DNA from: JADKIH01 sp964595205
GTDB taxonomy: Bacteria > Bacteroidota > Bacteroidia > AKYH767-A > 2013-40CM-41-45
DNA: 64,000 nucleotides
Reading direction: 5' to 3'
Assembly: GCA_964595205.1 (NCBI GenBank)
Contig: CAZQOQ010000002.1
Location: forward strand, 62,001 to 126,000
Shown: positions 7,597 through 15,908 of the stretch, piece after piece
Layout of the letters: each line of letters opens with the position of its first letter
Position numbering within the stretch: the first letter of the stretch is position 1
Translations under genes and position numbers: made by a program
Notes under the pieces: model-generated
Seen by the model: the letters and a program-made list of their open reading frames with translations, nothing else
Told to the model about the DNA's origin: nothing
Databases searched by the model: none

Positions 7597-10518
7597 ATGA
7601 AAAAGGCTTTACTTTTTTTAGTTGTTTCTTTCAGCTATGTCAGTTTTTTATTCGCTCAGACGTATAACTATACACATTATAACATTGAAAACGGACTGGC
7701 AAGCTCGAATGTTTACGTGGCTTTTCAGGATTCGAAAAATTTCATGTGGCTTGGCACGGATGGGGGCGTAAACAGGTTTGACGGAAGAACTTTTGATACA
7801 TATACTACCCAGGATGGTTTGGCGGATAACGATGTACTCAGAATTTTTGAAGATTCAAAAGGCCGCATCTGGTTTCTTACCATTAGCGGGCATTTATCAT
7901 ACTTCGCCGAAGGAAAAATATTCAATGAAAAGTCGGATCCTTACCTGACAAAGGCCTTTACGGGTGCCGGGTTTTACAATGCGTTTGAAGACAGCAAAAA
8001 AAGAATCTGGTTTTGTTCATACAATGCGATTGTAAGTGTGCTTGATGGGAGTGATATCTTTCAGGTAAAGATAACAGATTCATATCCTGATTTCGGTGCC
8101 TGTGCTGATGAAGACAGCTCCGGTATTGTGAATATTTTTTCACATGATAAAAGGTACATTTTTGATGAGATCGAAAAAAAACTGATCAGGGCAGGAACGA
8201 TTTCAAACGAGAAGTCTGCTTCGCATATGAGATCTTCTGATAATAACTACTACTTTTTTACCGATGACGGTATTTATAAAATAAAGAAAGGAATTGTCAC
8301 CAAATGTCAGAGCATTTCTTACCCGGAAAATTTCAATTTATCTTCTGTGAATGGTGATTCGCTCGATAATTTATATATAGCAGGGCGTAACGGAGCTGTA
8401 TTGATCGAAAATACAGAAGGAGGAAAGAAGCGGGAATATAAATACCTTCAGAACGAATGGATCAATTCCATGAATTACGATAATGAAAAAAACCTCTGGT
8501 TCATGACCCGAAGAAACGGAATATTCATTTTACCAAGACAGTATAAGAAAAACAAACTTTTCGACTCTACATCTCTGATCAGTGAAAACATATATTCACT
8601 GGCTAAGGATAAATATAACAGAATCTGGATCGGAAGCTCCCGTGGGCAACTGTCATACCTGGAGAAAGAAAAAATCCATTTAATTGATTTACCCGGAAAG
8701 AAATTCTTCACAGGTATTTTTCTTGCTCTTGAAAGTGACAGGCATGGGGATATCTGGGGTTGTTCGGATGCATTTACATATAAAGTGGATGTTTCAAAAA
8801 ATAAAGACAGATCAAATTTTAAAATCAGGATAGTTGAACCGGGCGACAGATCCTTAAATATCAGTTTCAATCAGAAGAATGAACCAGTTATTGCAGGCGC
8901 CCTCTATACTGCAGTGGTTACTGAAAAAAACGACCGGCTTTACTGGAAAGCAGTCGAGGATGAAAGTTTTTACAAAAGAACCTTTTGTGCCTTTTACGAC
9001 AAAAACGACCGTTTATATATTTCAAACATTGATGGATTACAGGTGAGATCCGGCAAAGAGTTACAAAATTTGAGCAGGAGAGATTCATTGCTTCATTGCA
9101 AAATTATTAACATGCAGCAAACACCGGATTCAACATTGTTGCTGGCCACCGACGGACATGGATTAATTTTTTATAAAAATGGCCAAATTGTTAAACATCT
9201 GACACGCAAAAATGGAATACCTTCTGATCTTTGCAGAAAAGTAAAAGTTTTTAATGATAAAATTTTCCTGTGTACCAAAAAAGGATTAACAGAATTTAAA
9301 TATGTTAACGACAGCGTTTATGATTTCGAAAACTACAATAAGTCAAACGGCTTACCCACTGATGATGTTCGAGATGTGGTTGTAACAAATGACTACATAT
9401 ACGTTGGTACTTCGAAAGGACTTTCCGTTTTAAATACCATCAAGAAAAAATTTCAGGTTAGTCCTCCGCCGGTTTATATCCGGTCCGTGGTAAGCAATAA
9501 CAAAATTCTTGACTGGCATAAGCCGTTTGATCTTAAATATGATAACAACTCTCTTACTGTAAATTTCACAGCAATTACTTTCAGTAATCCTGAAGATGTT
9601 ATCTATGAATACAGTCTTGGTGCAGACACCGGTAACTGGAAAACAGCATCATTCAATTCACTTAATTTCCCGAACATCTCAATAGGTAAATATAATTTTT
9701 CAATCCGGGCAAGAAAAAAACTTAGTGATTGGTCTCAGCCACAATCATTTTCATTTACCATTATCCCGCCTTTTTACAAGACCTGGTGGTTTGAATCGTT
9801 GGTAATACTCTCTATTTTTGGCGGGTTATCGCTGGTAGCCATTTATATGTATCGCAGGAGAATGCGCATCAAGTTCCTGATACTTGAAAAGAAGAATGCA
9901 TTGAATATGGAGAGAAACCGCATTTCAGCTGACATGCACGACGACCTGGGAAGCGACCTCTCAAAAATTGCAGTCATCGCCGAGTTGATCAAAATCAGGG
10001 ACAAGAGTGAGACGGAGTTTCAAAGTGATCTGCAAAAAATTTCCGAATTCGTTACAGGGGCCAGGAGGAAGATGGATGACATTATCTGGGCTTTAAATCC
10101 TTCCAACGATTCAGTTGGAAATATGATCGGATACATCAACCAGTATTGCCTCAATTTTTTTGAAGGCACCAATATGAAAGTTGATATCAATTTTAATCCG
10201 ACAAAAGAAGACATCCGTCTAAATGCACGTCAGAGAAGAAACCTGTTCCTTATCATTAAAGAGATTGCAAATAATGCATTAAAACATTCTTCGGCTACCG
10301 TCTTTCATCTGCATTTTGAAACGAATGAAAAAGAATTAGCGATTGAAGTGGGAGATAACGGAGTCGGAATGAATTCAGAACAAAGAAAATATTATTCGAG
10401 CGGGCTGAACAATATTCTCCAGCGGGTGAATGAATTAAATGGGACGATCACGCTTGTTACTAACCAGGGTTCGGGACTAAAATATGACATAAGAATTCCA
10501 CTTCGCTCAACTATTTAA
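7597..10518 (+). CDS. Two-component sensor histidine kinase with beta-propeller sensor and Y_Y_Y domain
   Basis: 973 residues. A signal peptide (1-20, ending at FAQ) is followed by many two-component-regulator propeller repeats (about 25-610, e.g. FMWLGTDGGVNRFDG). Then come a Y_Y_Y domain (about 625-725), one transmembrane helix (about 728-750), a HisKA_3 dimerisation domain with phospho-acceptor H781 in ADMHDDLGSDLSK, and an ATPase domain (N box NNALKH near 892, G box DNGVGM near 919). The sensor is periplasmic. It lacks the receiver and AraC domains of hybrid kinases. The response regulator follows 53 nt downstream, so the pair is a complete NarL-type system. The ligand and target genes are unknown. 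Confidence 0.93.
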   Translation: MKKALLFLVVSFSYVSFLFAQTYNYTHYNIENGLASSNVYVAFQDSKNFMWLGTDGGVNRFDGRTFDTYTTQDGLADNDVLRIFEDSKGRIWFLTISGHLSYFAEGKIFNEKSDPYLTKAFTGAGFYNAFEDSKKRIWFCSYNAIVSVLDGSDIFQVKITDSYPDFGACADEDSSGIVNIFSHDKRYIFDEIEKKLIRAGTISNEKSASHMRSSDNNYYFFTDDGIYKIKKGIVTKCQSISYPENFNLSSVNGDSLDNLYIAGRNGAVLIENTEGGKKREYKYLQNEWINSMNYDNEKNLWFMTRRNGIFILPRQYKKNKLFDSTSLISENIYSLAKDKYNRIWIGSSRGQLSYLEKEKIHLIDLPGKKFFTGIFLALESDRHGDIWGCSDAFTYKVDVSKNKDRSNFKIRIVEPGDRSLNISFNQKNEPVIAGALYTAVVTEKNDRLYWKAVEDESFYKRTFCAFYDKNDRLYISNIDGLQVRSGKELQNLSRRDSLLHCKIINMQQTPDSTLLLATDGHGLIFYKNGQIVKHLTRKNGIPSDLCRKVKVFNDKIFLCTKKGLTEFKYVNDSVYDFENYNKSNGLPTDDVRDVVVTNDYIYVGTSKGLSVLNTIKKKFQVSPPPVYIRSVVSNNKILDWHKPFDLKYDNNSLTVNFTAITFSNPEDVIYEYSLGADTGNWKTASFNSLNFPNISIGKYNFSIRARKKLSDWSQPQSFSFTIIPPFYKTWWFESLVILSIFGGLSLVAIYMYRRRMRIKFLILEKKNALNMERNRISADMHDDLGSDLSKIAVIAELIKIRDKSETEFQSDLQKISEFVTGARRKMDDIIWALNPSNDSVGNMIGYINQYCLNFFEGTNMKVDINFNPTKEDIRLNARQRRNLFLIIKEIANNALKHSSATVFHLHFETNEKELAIEVGDNGVGMNSEQRKYYSSGLNNILQRVNELNGTITLVTNQGSGLKYDIRIPLRSTI

Positions 10519-10519
10519 G

Positions 10520-10538
10520 AAATCATATTTTCATCCTA
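10520..10538 (+). repeat. 19-bp direct repeat, copy 1 (before the response regulator)
   Basis: AAATCATATTTTCATCCTA occurs here and identically at 11266-11284. This copy lies just after the kinase stop, within the 53-nt gap before the response regulator gene. It may be a binding site or the trace of a duplication. Confidence 0.75.
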
Positions 10539-10571
10539 ATACTTATTTAATTTTATAAACTATCTTTCAAG

Positions 10572-11204
10572 ATGAAATCGAAGAAAACAGTTTTTATAAT
10601 AGAAGACGATTCCGAAATCAGAAACGGTTATTGTTTCCTGATTGACTTTTCGCAGGAGTATACATGCAAAGGTTTCAATTCGGCCGAAGATGCATTGAAG
10701 GAAATTGAATTTAATAAGCCGGATCTTGTATTGATGGATGTAAATCTGCCTGGCATGTCAGGAATAGAATGTACACAGATTATTAAAAAAACATACCCTG
10801 AAGTTCTGATAATGATGTTTACCGTTTATGAGAACAATGAAAATATTTTTAAGGCATTGGAGGCAGGCGCCAGCGGATATATACTGAAACAATCGACTCC
10901 AGAGGAATTACTTGAAGCCATAAGGCAGCTTAGCGAAGGTGGCGCCCCCATGTCGTCGAGTATTGCAAGAAAGGTTGTATCCAGTTTCAGAAAAATCTCC
11001 GATGATGAGGATAATGATTTCAATCTTTCAGATCGTGAAAAAGAGGTGCTCGACCTGTTGGCGGGAGGATTCCGGTATAAAGACATTGCTGATAAACTTC
11101 ATATAAGCATTTCCACCGTCCGTTCGCATATTTTCAGCATGTACGAAAAACTGCATGTGCATAATCGAACAGAAGCATTAAACAAATACAAGCTTAAAAA
11201 ATAG
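10572..11204 (+). CDS. Response regulator, NarL/LuxR type
   Basis: 210 residues. The receiver domain (about 5-122) has the acidic pair E11/D12, the phospho-acceptor D56 in VLMDVNLPG and the lysine in YILKQST. A LuxR-type helix-turn-helix (about 147-207) contains LSDREKEVLDLLAGGFRYKDIADKLHIS split over two helices. It is the cognate partner of the HisKA_3 kinase encoded upstream. An identical 19-bp sequence stands on both sides of the gene and might be an autoregulatory site. Confidence 0.95.
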   Translation: MKSKKTVFIIEDDSEIRNGYCFLIDFSQEYTCKGFNSAEDALKEIEFNKPDLVLMDVNLPGMSGIECTQIIKKTYPEVLIMMFTVYENNENIFKALEAGASGYILKQSTPEELLEAIRQLSEGGAPMSSSIARKVVSSFRKISDDEDNDFNLSDREKEVLDLLAGGFRYKDIADKLHISISTVRSHIFSMYEKLHVHNRTEALNKYKLKK

Positions 11205-11265
11205 GTTACGGAGATCGTTTAAGAGACTTTTTAATGTACGGGTCATGTCTGATTTTTGAATACTA

Positions 11266-11284
11266 AAATCATATTTTCATCCTA
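11266..11284 (+). repeat. 19-bp direct repeat, copy 2 (after the response regulator)
   Basis: An identical copy of the sequence at 10520-10538, 62 nt after the response regulator stop. Bases on both outer sides differ between copies, so the repeated block is 19 bp. Confidence 0.75.
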
Positions 11285-11456
11285 TTGACCAGTCCGTGAA
11301 ATATCCCCAGATTTGTTTTAATCGTAGTTCCCAATACAAGTATTTTCAACCACAGATTGAAAACTATCCATTAAAGCCTTTTAAAGGGGGCGAAATTGAT
11401 TAGACAATGAGTCAATTAGCACCATAAGTCAGAAATAGATCTTTTCTAAAATGACG

Positions 11457-11505
11457 GTATAGCCTTTTCTCATACTTTTGTATGATTAAAGGCTATACAT
11501 TTTTT
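11457..11505 (+). terminator. Strong rho-independent terminator hairpin
   Basis: A long near-perfect inverted repeat: GTATAGCCTTT and, within it, CATAC, loop TTTT, then GTATG and AAAGGCTATAC (11457-11498), followed by ATTTTTTAT. It reads on the plus strand and would end the kinase/regulator transcript about 250 nt after the regulator stop. Confidence 0.75.
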
Positions 11506-11522
11506 ATACCCCTTTTGGATTA

Positions 11523-11708
11523 GTTAATTCGTTGATTCGTTAATTCGTTAATTCGTTAATTCGTTAATTCGTTGATTAGTTGATTAGTTGATTAGTTGAT
11601 TAGTTGATTAGTTGATTAGCTACTTAAAATCGATATTAGAAGAAAGCATCTAAATATTAAACGAAGCAAAAAATTAACGAATCAACGAATTTACGAATTA
11701 ACGAATTA
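11523..11708. repeat. Octamer tandem array with inverted second arm, at the tmRNA 3' end
   Basis: The left arm at 11523-11618 is exactly twelve 8-bp units: GTTAATTC, GTTGATTC, four GTTAATTC, then six GTTGATTA. After a 54-bp spacer the right arm (about 11673-11708) has about four units of the same family in inverted orientation. The right arm ends 5 bp before the tmRNA 3' end. The two arms could pair into a long hairpin just downstream of tmRNA on its own strand, where a terminator is expected. Confidence 0.9.
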
Positions 11709-11713
11709 AAAAG

Positions 11714-12076
11714 TGGAGCTGGCGGGATTTGAACCCGCGTCCAGACAAGCAATCAATAAGTTTTCTACATGCTTAGTGTTATTTAATTTTCGACCCGGAT
11801 GCTGCTAAACACTCGCTACAAACAGGCTTATTTCCGTGTGTCTTAGTCGAAGTTCCGGAAAATAACTACGAAGCACTCACCATACGATACCTCGGTTGAG
11901 CAGACGGGTGAGCAGGTCCGCTCGAGGTAGCTAGCGGGTTAATCTACTGATTAAGCGGCTAACGCGTATGAATTGTTGCCATTTAAGGCTTTGAAAGCCG
12001 TGTTTTACGAGCCTGACTCCCGACGCTCGACATGCTTGCTTACCAATTTCACCTGCTGTCAATTCCTGTCAGCCCC
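11714..12076 (-). ncRNA. ssrA: tmRNA
   Basis: Transfer-messenger RNA of about 363 nt that rescues stalled ribosomes. The 5' GGGGCTG (from 12076) pairs with the 3' CAGCTCC (11715-11721), followed by discriminator A at 11714; CCA is not encoded. A T-arm with GGTTCAAATCC lies next to the 3' end. The internal reading frame ends in a TAA and encodes a tag that I read as GNNSYALAA (resume codon probably GGC), close to the ...YALAA tags of other Bacteroidota. It lies on the minus strand between two tandem-repeat arrays. Confidence 0.95.
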
Positions 12077-12089
12077 TAAATTGATACCG

Positions 12090-12097
12090 CAAAGATA
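12090..12097 (-). promoter_or_regulatory. Possible -7 element for tmRNA
   Basis: On the minus strand this reads TATCTTTG, an exact match to the Bacteroidota -7 consensus TAnnTTTG, 13 nt before the tmRNA 5' end. No clear TTTG -33 box is seen at the expected distance. Confidence 0.45.
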
Positions 12098-12129
12098 AGA
12101 AATCGTTTGGCTTTTAACTTTGAAGTTGT

Positions 12130-12260
12130 TGTTTTTATGTTTTTATGTTTTTATGTTTTTATGTTTTTGTGTTTTTATGTTTATATGTTTTTATGTTTTT
12201 GTGTTTTATTGTTTTACACTTAATTTTTTTGTCACTTCAACATAAAAATATAAAAACACA
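12130..12260. repeat. Octamer array (GTTTTTAT-type) with short inverted arm
   Basis: From about 12130 to 12210 the sequence is mostly repeats of the 8-bp unit GTTTTTAT with a few variants (GTTTTTGT, GTTTATAT). A short inverted counterpart, CATAAAAATATAAAAACACA, lies at 12241-12260, directly before the stop codon of the next minus-strand gene (12268). It fills the space between that gene and the tmRNA promoter. Confidence 0.8.
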
Positions 12261-12267
12261 TCTAATT

Positions 12268-14421
12268 TCAATCAGCTAATATTAGCTTTTTGTATACTCT
12301 CCTTTCATTATTTAAAATCTCTAATGTATACGTTCCTTTTGCAATTCCACTTAAGTCGAGAATCATTTCATGTGCATCCTGCCTGATAATTTCATTCATT
12401 AAAATTTTTAATTCACGACCGTTCATGTCGAGGAGCTTTACTGAAACTTTTCCTCCACCATTTATTTTAAGCGTAGCAGATTTTGTTGCCGGGTTTGGAT
12501 ATAAAACAAAATCACTCTCCCTGTAATTCGAAACTATCCCGGTCGGATCCTGAAGTATCGTATCACTGATACATGAAATGCATCCATTTGCATCAGATAC
12601 GCATATTTCAACTGGTCCCGCCGGTATATTAATAAGTGAGTCATTGATAATTGTCCCAACAGTACTAGTGTAAAGATAAGGTGGACTCCCTCCTGTCACC
12701 GAAAAATCTATTATGCCATCGATACAAACAACACATGTTGTATGTCTTACCGAGTCAATGGTTATCCTCACAGTATCCGGAATAATAAATGTTAACGTAT
12801 CAATCCCACAACCGGCAGAATCATTGATTACAACATAATAATTATCAATGGGCAATGAAAAGACTGTGTCTGCCTGAATAAATCCGGTATCCGAACGTAT
12901 GAGCGTTCCTGAGGAATTGTACCAGTAATAATCATTCGGAAGGGTACCAAAAGAAGGAATACTTACAATGTTAGAATCAGGATCACAAAGTTCCGGTATG
13001 TTTACGTCGATTAACGGATCGCATGGAAGTGGCATGGTGACTACAAACAAACCGGAAGTACCGCCATAACCATTCTCGATTACATAGATTTTATTTCCGT
13101 TTATATCCGCATCCACCGGATGCTCAAAATCTGAAATTATTCTCGTCGCATTCAGACGGAAATTTCCTGCAAGTGAATCGAATGAAAGATCCAGATGAAC
13201 GAGATCTTCGCTTGGATCCACAAACGGGCCAATAGAAGTATCAGGAGGTGTGGAGCAGCCGCAGCTGTCGTATCCCTGCGTCCAGCTAAGCATAAAGCCA
13301 TCTCCATTATAAGTAGAAGACATCATATGAGCATTATCGAATACCAAACCCAATGGTGAACGGTGAGCAGTGAATGTTCCCATCGAAACAGATGAATCAC
13401 TTGCATCAAGAACTGCCCCTGATGTGTCACGATATTTATCACAATCGGGACCGTAATTTTGTATTGGCTCATCAAAGGTCACTCCCGGAGGTGCCTGTGG
13501 AAATGCAGGGTCGTTGCTAAAGAAACCCAGTCTCCATGAGCGACTGAAGTGATTGATCAACTTATCCGTTGCCGGGTCGAATGGTACAAATTGCTGCGGA
13601 TTATCTGTATCTCCCATCTTCCACGGAAAACCATAATGATGATCACGGCGCAACCAGTTCATTTCTTCGTTATGATCCCGGTCGCCCGAATTCTCGACTC
13701 CGAAAAAATTTCCATTGGAATCAAAAGCCATGTCGAAGTGATTCCGCACTCCCCTGCAATAAACATAGCCACTGGCTGCCAGTGCAGCTGAATCATTGAG
13801 TAGTGTGATTACGGTTGAATCATTAGTAGGCAATGCATAAATATTGGTGGTAAGGGGAACATTTCGTAGTCCGGGATAAATACCATATCGCGTCTGAACT
13901 TCACCATGATCACCACGCGCACCGCTGCATATATAAATTGAGTCTCCCGCAGGACTCAAAGCAAGTCCGCTGAAAAGGTGATCGAAATAATCGGCCGTCT
14001 GATAATATTGAGTGATCATCAGCGTGTCCCATAACCTGCTTCCATCTGGCTGGAGTTTACCTCTAGCGATTATTCCTGCAGTCAATGCACTATCTGAATG
14101 ATTGTTTCCTGAGACGTATAATGTGCTGTCGAAAAAAGCAAAATTCTGAACATACTCTACGGTATGGTTAGCTGTTGTAAAAATAAGTGAATCGTATGCG
14201 ACGCCTGTATCCGGCTGAATTACTTCGTAAATGTTTCCGCCTGTTTGAACATAAAATATATGTTGAGAAACAGGATCGAGTGCAACTCTTATCACCCCGT
14301 TCTTAACTGTCATGATCCTGTTTATCCTGATCGAGGAATCAAGTACCTGAGGAGTACTCTGAGCATTAATATTAATTGATAAGAACAGGAAAAGAACCCC
14401 AGTTAATAAAAATGTTTTCAT
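12268..14421 (-). CDS. T9SS-secreted glucose/sorbosone dehydrogenase-like protein
   Basis: 717 residues. A signal peptide (1-20, ending INAQS) is followed by a six-bladed propeller-like region of about 25-440 that resembles soluble PQQ-type sugar dehydrogenases (segments GVRNHFDMAFDSNGN and NWLRRDHHYGFPWK). Next come gliding-motility/CHU_C-like Cys-containing repeats (about 445-625) and a type A T9SS sorting domain (from about 640, FVLYPNPATKSATLKI through GTYTLEILNN). It should be exported to the surface or medium. Whether it still binds PQQ or oxidises sugar is uncertain; related propellers can be non-catalytic. It is transcribed alone. Confidence 0.82.
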   Translation of the reverse strand: MKTFLLTGVLFLFLSININAQSTPQVLDSSIRINRIMTVKNGVIRVALDPVSQHIFYVQTGGNIYEVIQPDTGVAYDSLIFTTANHTVEYVQNFAFFDSTLYVSGNNHSDSALTAGIIARGKLQPDGSRLWDTLMITQYYQTADYFDHLFSGLALSPAGDSIYICSGARGDHGEVQTRYGIYPGLRNVPLTTNIYALPTNDSTVITLLNDSAALAASGYVYCRGVRNHFDMAFDSNGNFFGVENSGDRDHNEEMNWLRRDHHYGFPWKMGDTDNPQQFVPFDPATDKLINHFSRSWRLGFFSNDPAFPQAPPGVTFDEPIQNYGPDCDKYRDTSGAVLDASDSSVSMGTFTAHRSPLGLVFDNAHMMSSTYNGDGFMLSWTQGYDSCGCSTPPDTSIGPFVDPSEDLVHLDLSFDSLAGNFRLNATRIISDFEHPVDADINGNKIYVIENGYGGTSGLFVVTMPLPCDPLIDVNIPELCDPDSNIVSIPSFGTLPNDYYWYNSSGTLIRSDTGFIQADTVFSLPIDNYYVVINDSAGCGIDTLTFIIPDTVRITIDSVRHTTCVVCIDGIIDFSVTGGSPPYLYTSTVGTIINDSLINIPAGPVEICVSDANGCISCISDTILQDPTGIVSNYRESDFVLYPNPATKSATLKINGGGKVSVKLLDMNGRELKILMNEIIRQDAHEMILDLSGIAKGTYTLEILNNERRVYKKLILAD

Positions 14422-14568
14422 ATTTATGATGATTAAATAATTTATAACTTCCAGAGGTATTTACGTGTAAAGAAACCTAAAAAATGTCGGATTCAAACTT
14501 CAATTGAAATTTTATTTTTTAACCATCCAATAATTTCAACGATACCGATTATTTAAATAAACCCTAAT

Positions 14569-15018
14569 CTATTTACCGAATTGCCTAAGGTGATGATCCA
14601 TGTGTTTGAACAGGAGTATATCCCATTCCTGTGAAGTCATTTTTCCAAAAAAAGGATGAGGCTCTTTTGTGATTCCGGAAGGGCCTGCCTTTATTATCCG
14701 ATGCAAAAAGTCTATCAGGTTTTGTTTTTCTTTCCCGAATTCGGGATGGGTAGTAACTTTAAAGGCCGGAGCCGTTGGAAGGTTTTTACCAAAAGGTTCC
14801 GGGCCGACCAGTTTCCTTTTGGCCATGCTGCCAAACAATACACCGACAATTCCTCTTTTCAATTGCAATTCCTTCAAAGCAACTTTAAAAGGAGCTTGCG
14901 CATGCAAAACCATCTGAGCCGCAGTCATCTTTCCCCAAACGGGTTTGTCATCTGGCGTAAGAGTTTGGACCCGATTTATTAATTCCTGGTTGTCGTCGGG
15001 ATTGAAAATGCTTTTCAT
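14569..15018 (-). CDS. DUF1569 (DinB-like) protein
   Basis: 149 residues. The segments GKMTAAQMVLHAQAPF and LLFKHMDHHLRQFGK are typical of DUF1569 proteins, a DinB/YfiT-like four-helix fold. Histidines at about 34, 140 and 143-144 are placed where members of this fold bind a metal. No signal peptide. The biochemical role of the family is not established. It is a monocistronic gene with ATG at 15018. Confidence 0.85.
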   Translation of the reverse strand: MKSIFNPDDNQELINRVQTLTPDDKPVWGKMTAAQMVLHAQAPFKVALKELQLKRGIVGVLFGSMAKRKLVGPEPFGKNLPTAPAFKVTTHPEFGKEKQNLIDFLHRIIKAGPSGITKEPHPFFGKMTSQEWDILLFKHMDHHLRQFGK

Positions 15019-15208
15019 ATGATCAATATTTTTTTAAAGTTAAGAAAGATTTTGGAATAACGATTTATTATGATCGAAACAATAAACTTTCAAAGGTTCA
15101 GAAATTCTGCAAATAATATCCTGAATAAATAGTTTGTCAATTGGATTCAATGTTATGAAATTTGAAAAAAAATAAAACCCGAATAGTTTTCAGATTTTCA
15201 AAAGTAAG

Positions 15209-15276
15209 TTGTCCTGTAGGGACAAAATGTTGGTAGAAAATACATTAAAATCTATTAAGAGTCCCGTAGGAACGAC
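15209..15276. repeat. REP-like palindromes upstream of the transposase gene
   Basis: A perfect palindrome, TTGTCC-TGTAG-GGACAA (15209-15225), is followed by AATGTTGGTAGAAAA. A second, imperfect palindrome, GTCCCGTAGGAACGAC, lies at 15261-15276. The same two-part arrangement, with nearly the same linker (AATGTCGGTAGAAAA), recurs at 46298-46368. These look like repetitive extragenic palindromes of the kind mobilised by RAYT proteins. Confidence 0.75.
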
Positions 15277-15295
15277 ATATTAAATCATCTCAACT

Positions 15296-15757
15296 ATGGC
15301 AAATACATATACCCAAATACACCTACAACTTATTTTTGCAGTTCAATTTCGGGCCGCATTAATTGAAGAAAGTTGGAAAGATGAGTTATATAAATATTTA
15401 ACCGGAATTATCCCACAACAAAAACATAAATTGATAATAGTAAATGGAATGCCAGATCATTTGCATTTACTCATAGGATTTCGTCCGCATCAATCCTTAT
15501 CTGAATTAATGCAAGATATTAAAGGAGATTCATCAAAATGGATAAATAAAAATAAGTTCACCAGATCCAGATTTTCCTGGCAGGAAGGTTATGGTGCGTT
15601 TTCTTACAGTCACTCGCATTTATCAAATGCGATTAATAATATAAAGAATCAAGAAAATCATCATAAAAAAATATCGTTCCTTGATGAGTACAAATCAATA
15701 TTAAAAGCATTTGAGGTGGATTTTAACGAACATTATATACTAAAAAATCCTGTTTAG
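15296..15757 (+). CDS. RAYT-like Y1 transposase (IS200/IS605 superfamily) with substituted tyrosine
   Basis: 153 residues, close to full length for single-domain TnpA/RAYT proteins. The HUH metal site is visible as MPDHLHLLIG (H55, H57). The family segment SWQEGYGAFSYS is at about 94-104, and NQENHHKKISF follows at 118-128. The nucleophilic tyrosine normally stands three residues before this NQE-HH motif, in a Y-I-x-N-Q-E-x-H-H pattern. Here that residue is Asn115 (codon AAT; TAT needs one change). The reading frame is otherwise intact. Palindromes related to those at 46.3 kb flank it, and no accessory TnpB is present. It is either recently inactivated or kept for DNA binding only. Confidence 0.88.
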   Translation: MANTYTQIHLQLIFAVQFRAALIEESWKDELYKYLTGIIPQQKHKLIIVNGMPDHLHLLIGFRPHQSLSELMQDIKGDSSKWINKNKFTRSRFSWQEGYGAFSYSHSHLSNAINNIKNQENHHKKISFLDEYKSILKAFEVDFNEHYILKNPV

Positions 15758-15764
15758 AATATTT

Positions 15765-15830
15765 CGTCCCTCACGGGACGAGGTGATGCTTAGGGATTTA
15801 TTCAACCAATATTGTGCTCCTAACGGAGCA
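15765..15830. repeat. REP-like palindromes downstream of the transposase gene
   Basis: CGTCCC-TCAC-GGGACG (15765-15780) begins 7 nt after the transposase stop. TGCTCC-TAAC-GGAGCA (15815-15830) follows. Both are perfect 6-bp stems with 4-nt loops. The first shares the GTCCC/GGGAC core of the upstream palindromes, while the second has a different stem. Confidence 0.7.
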
Positions 15831-15908
15831 AGCCAAACTAGAAAATGATTTCCGTATATCGTTTTAATTACTTTATTGAAATCAATTTAGGATATTCTTT
15901 TAATTTAT

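Larger units (their letters stand above)
11205..11522. other. Gene-free stretch after the response regulator
   Basis: No credible coding frame. It holds the second copy of the 19-bp direct repeat and a strong terminator hairpin; otherwise it is AT-rich sequence without recognisable features. Confidence 0.6.

Noticed and set aside
11523..11708. Repeat arrays considered as CRISPR
   Set aside because: Units of 7-8 bp are contiguous with no spacers, and no cas gene is in the window.
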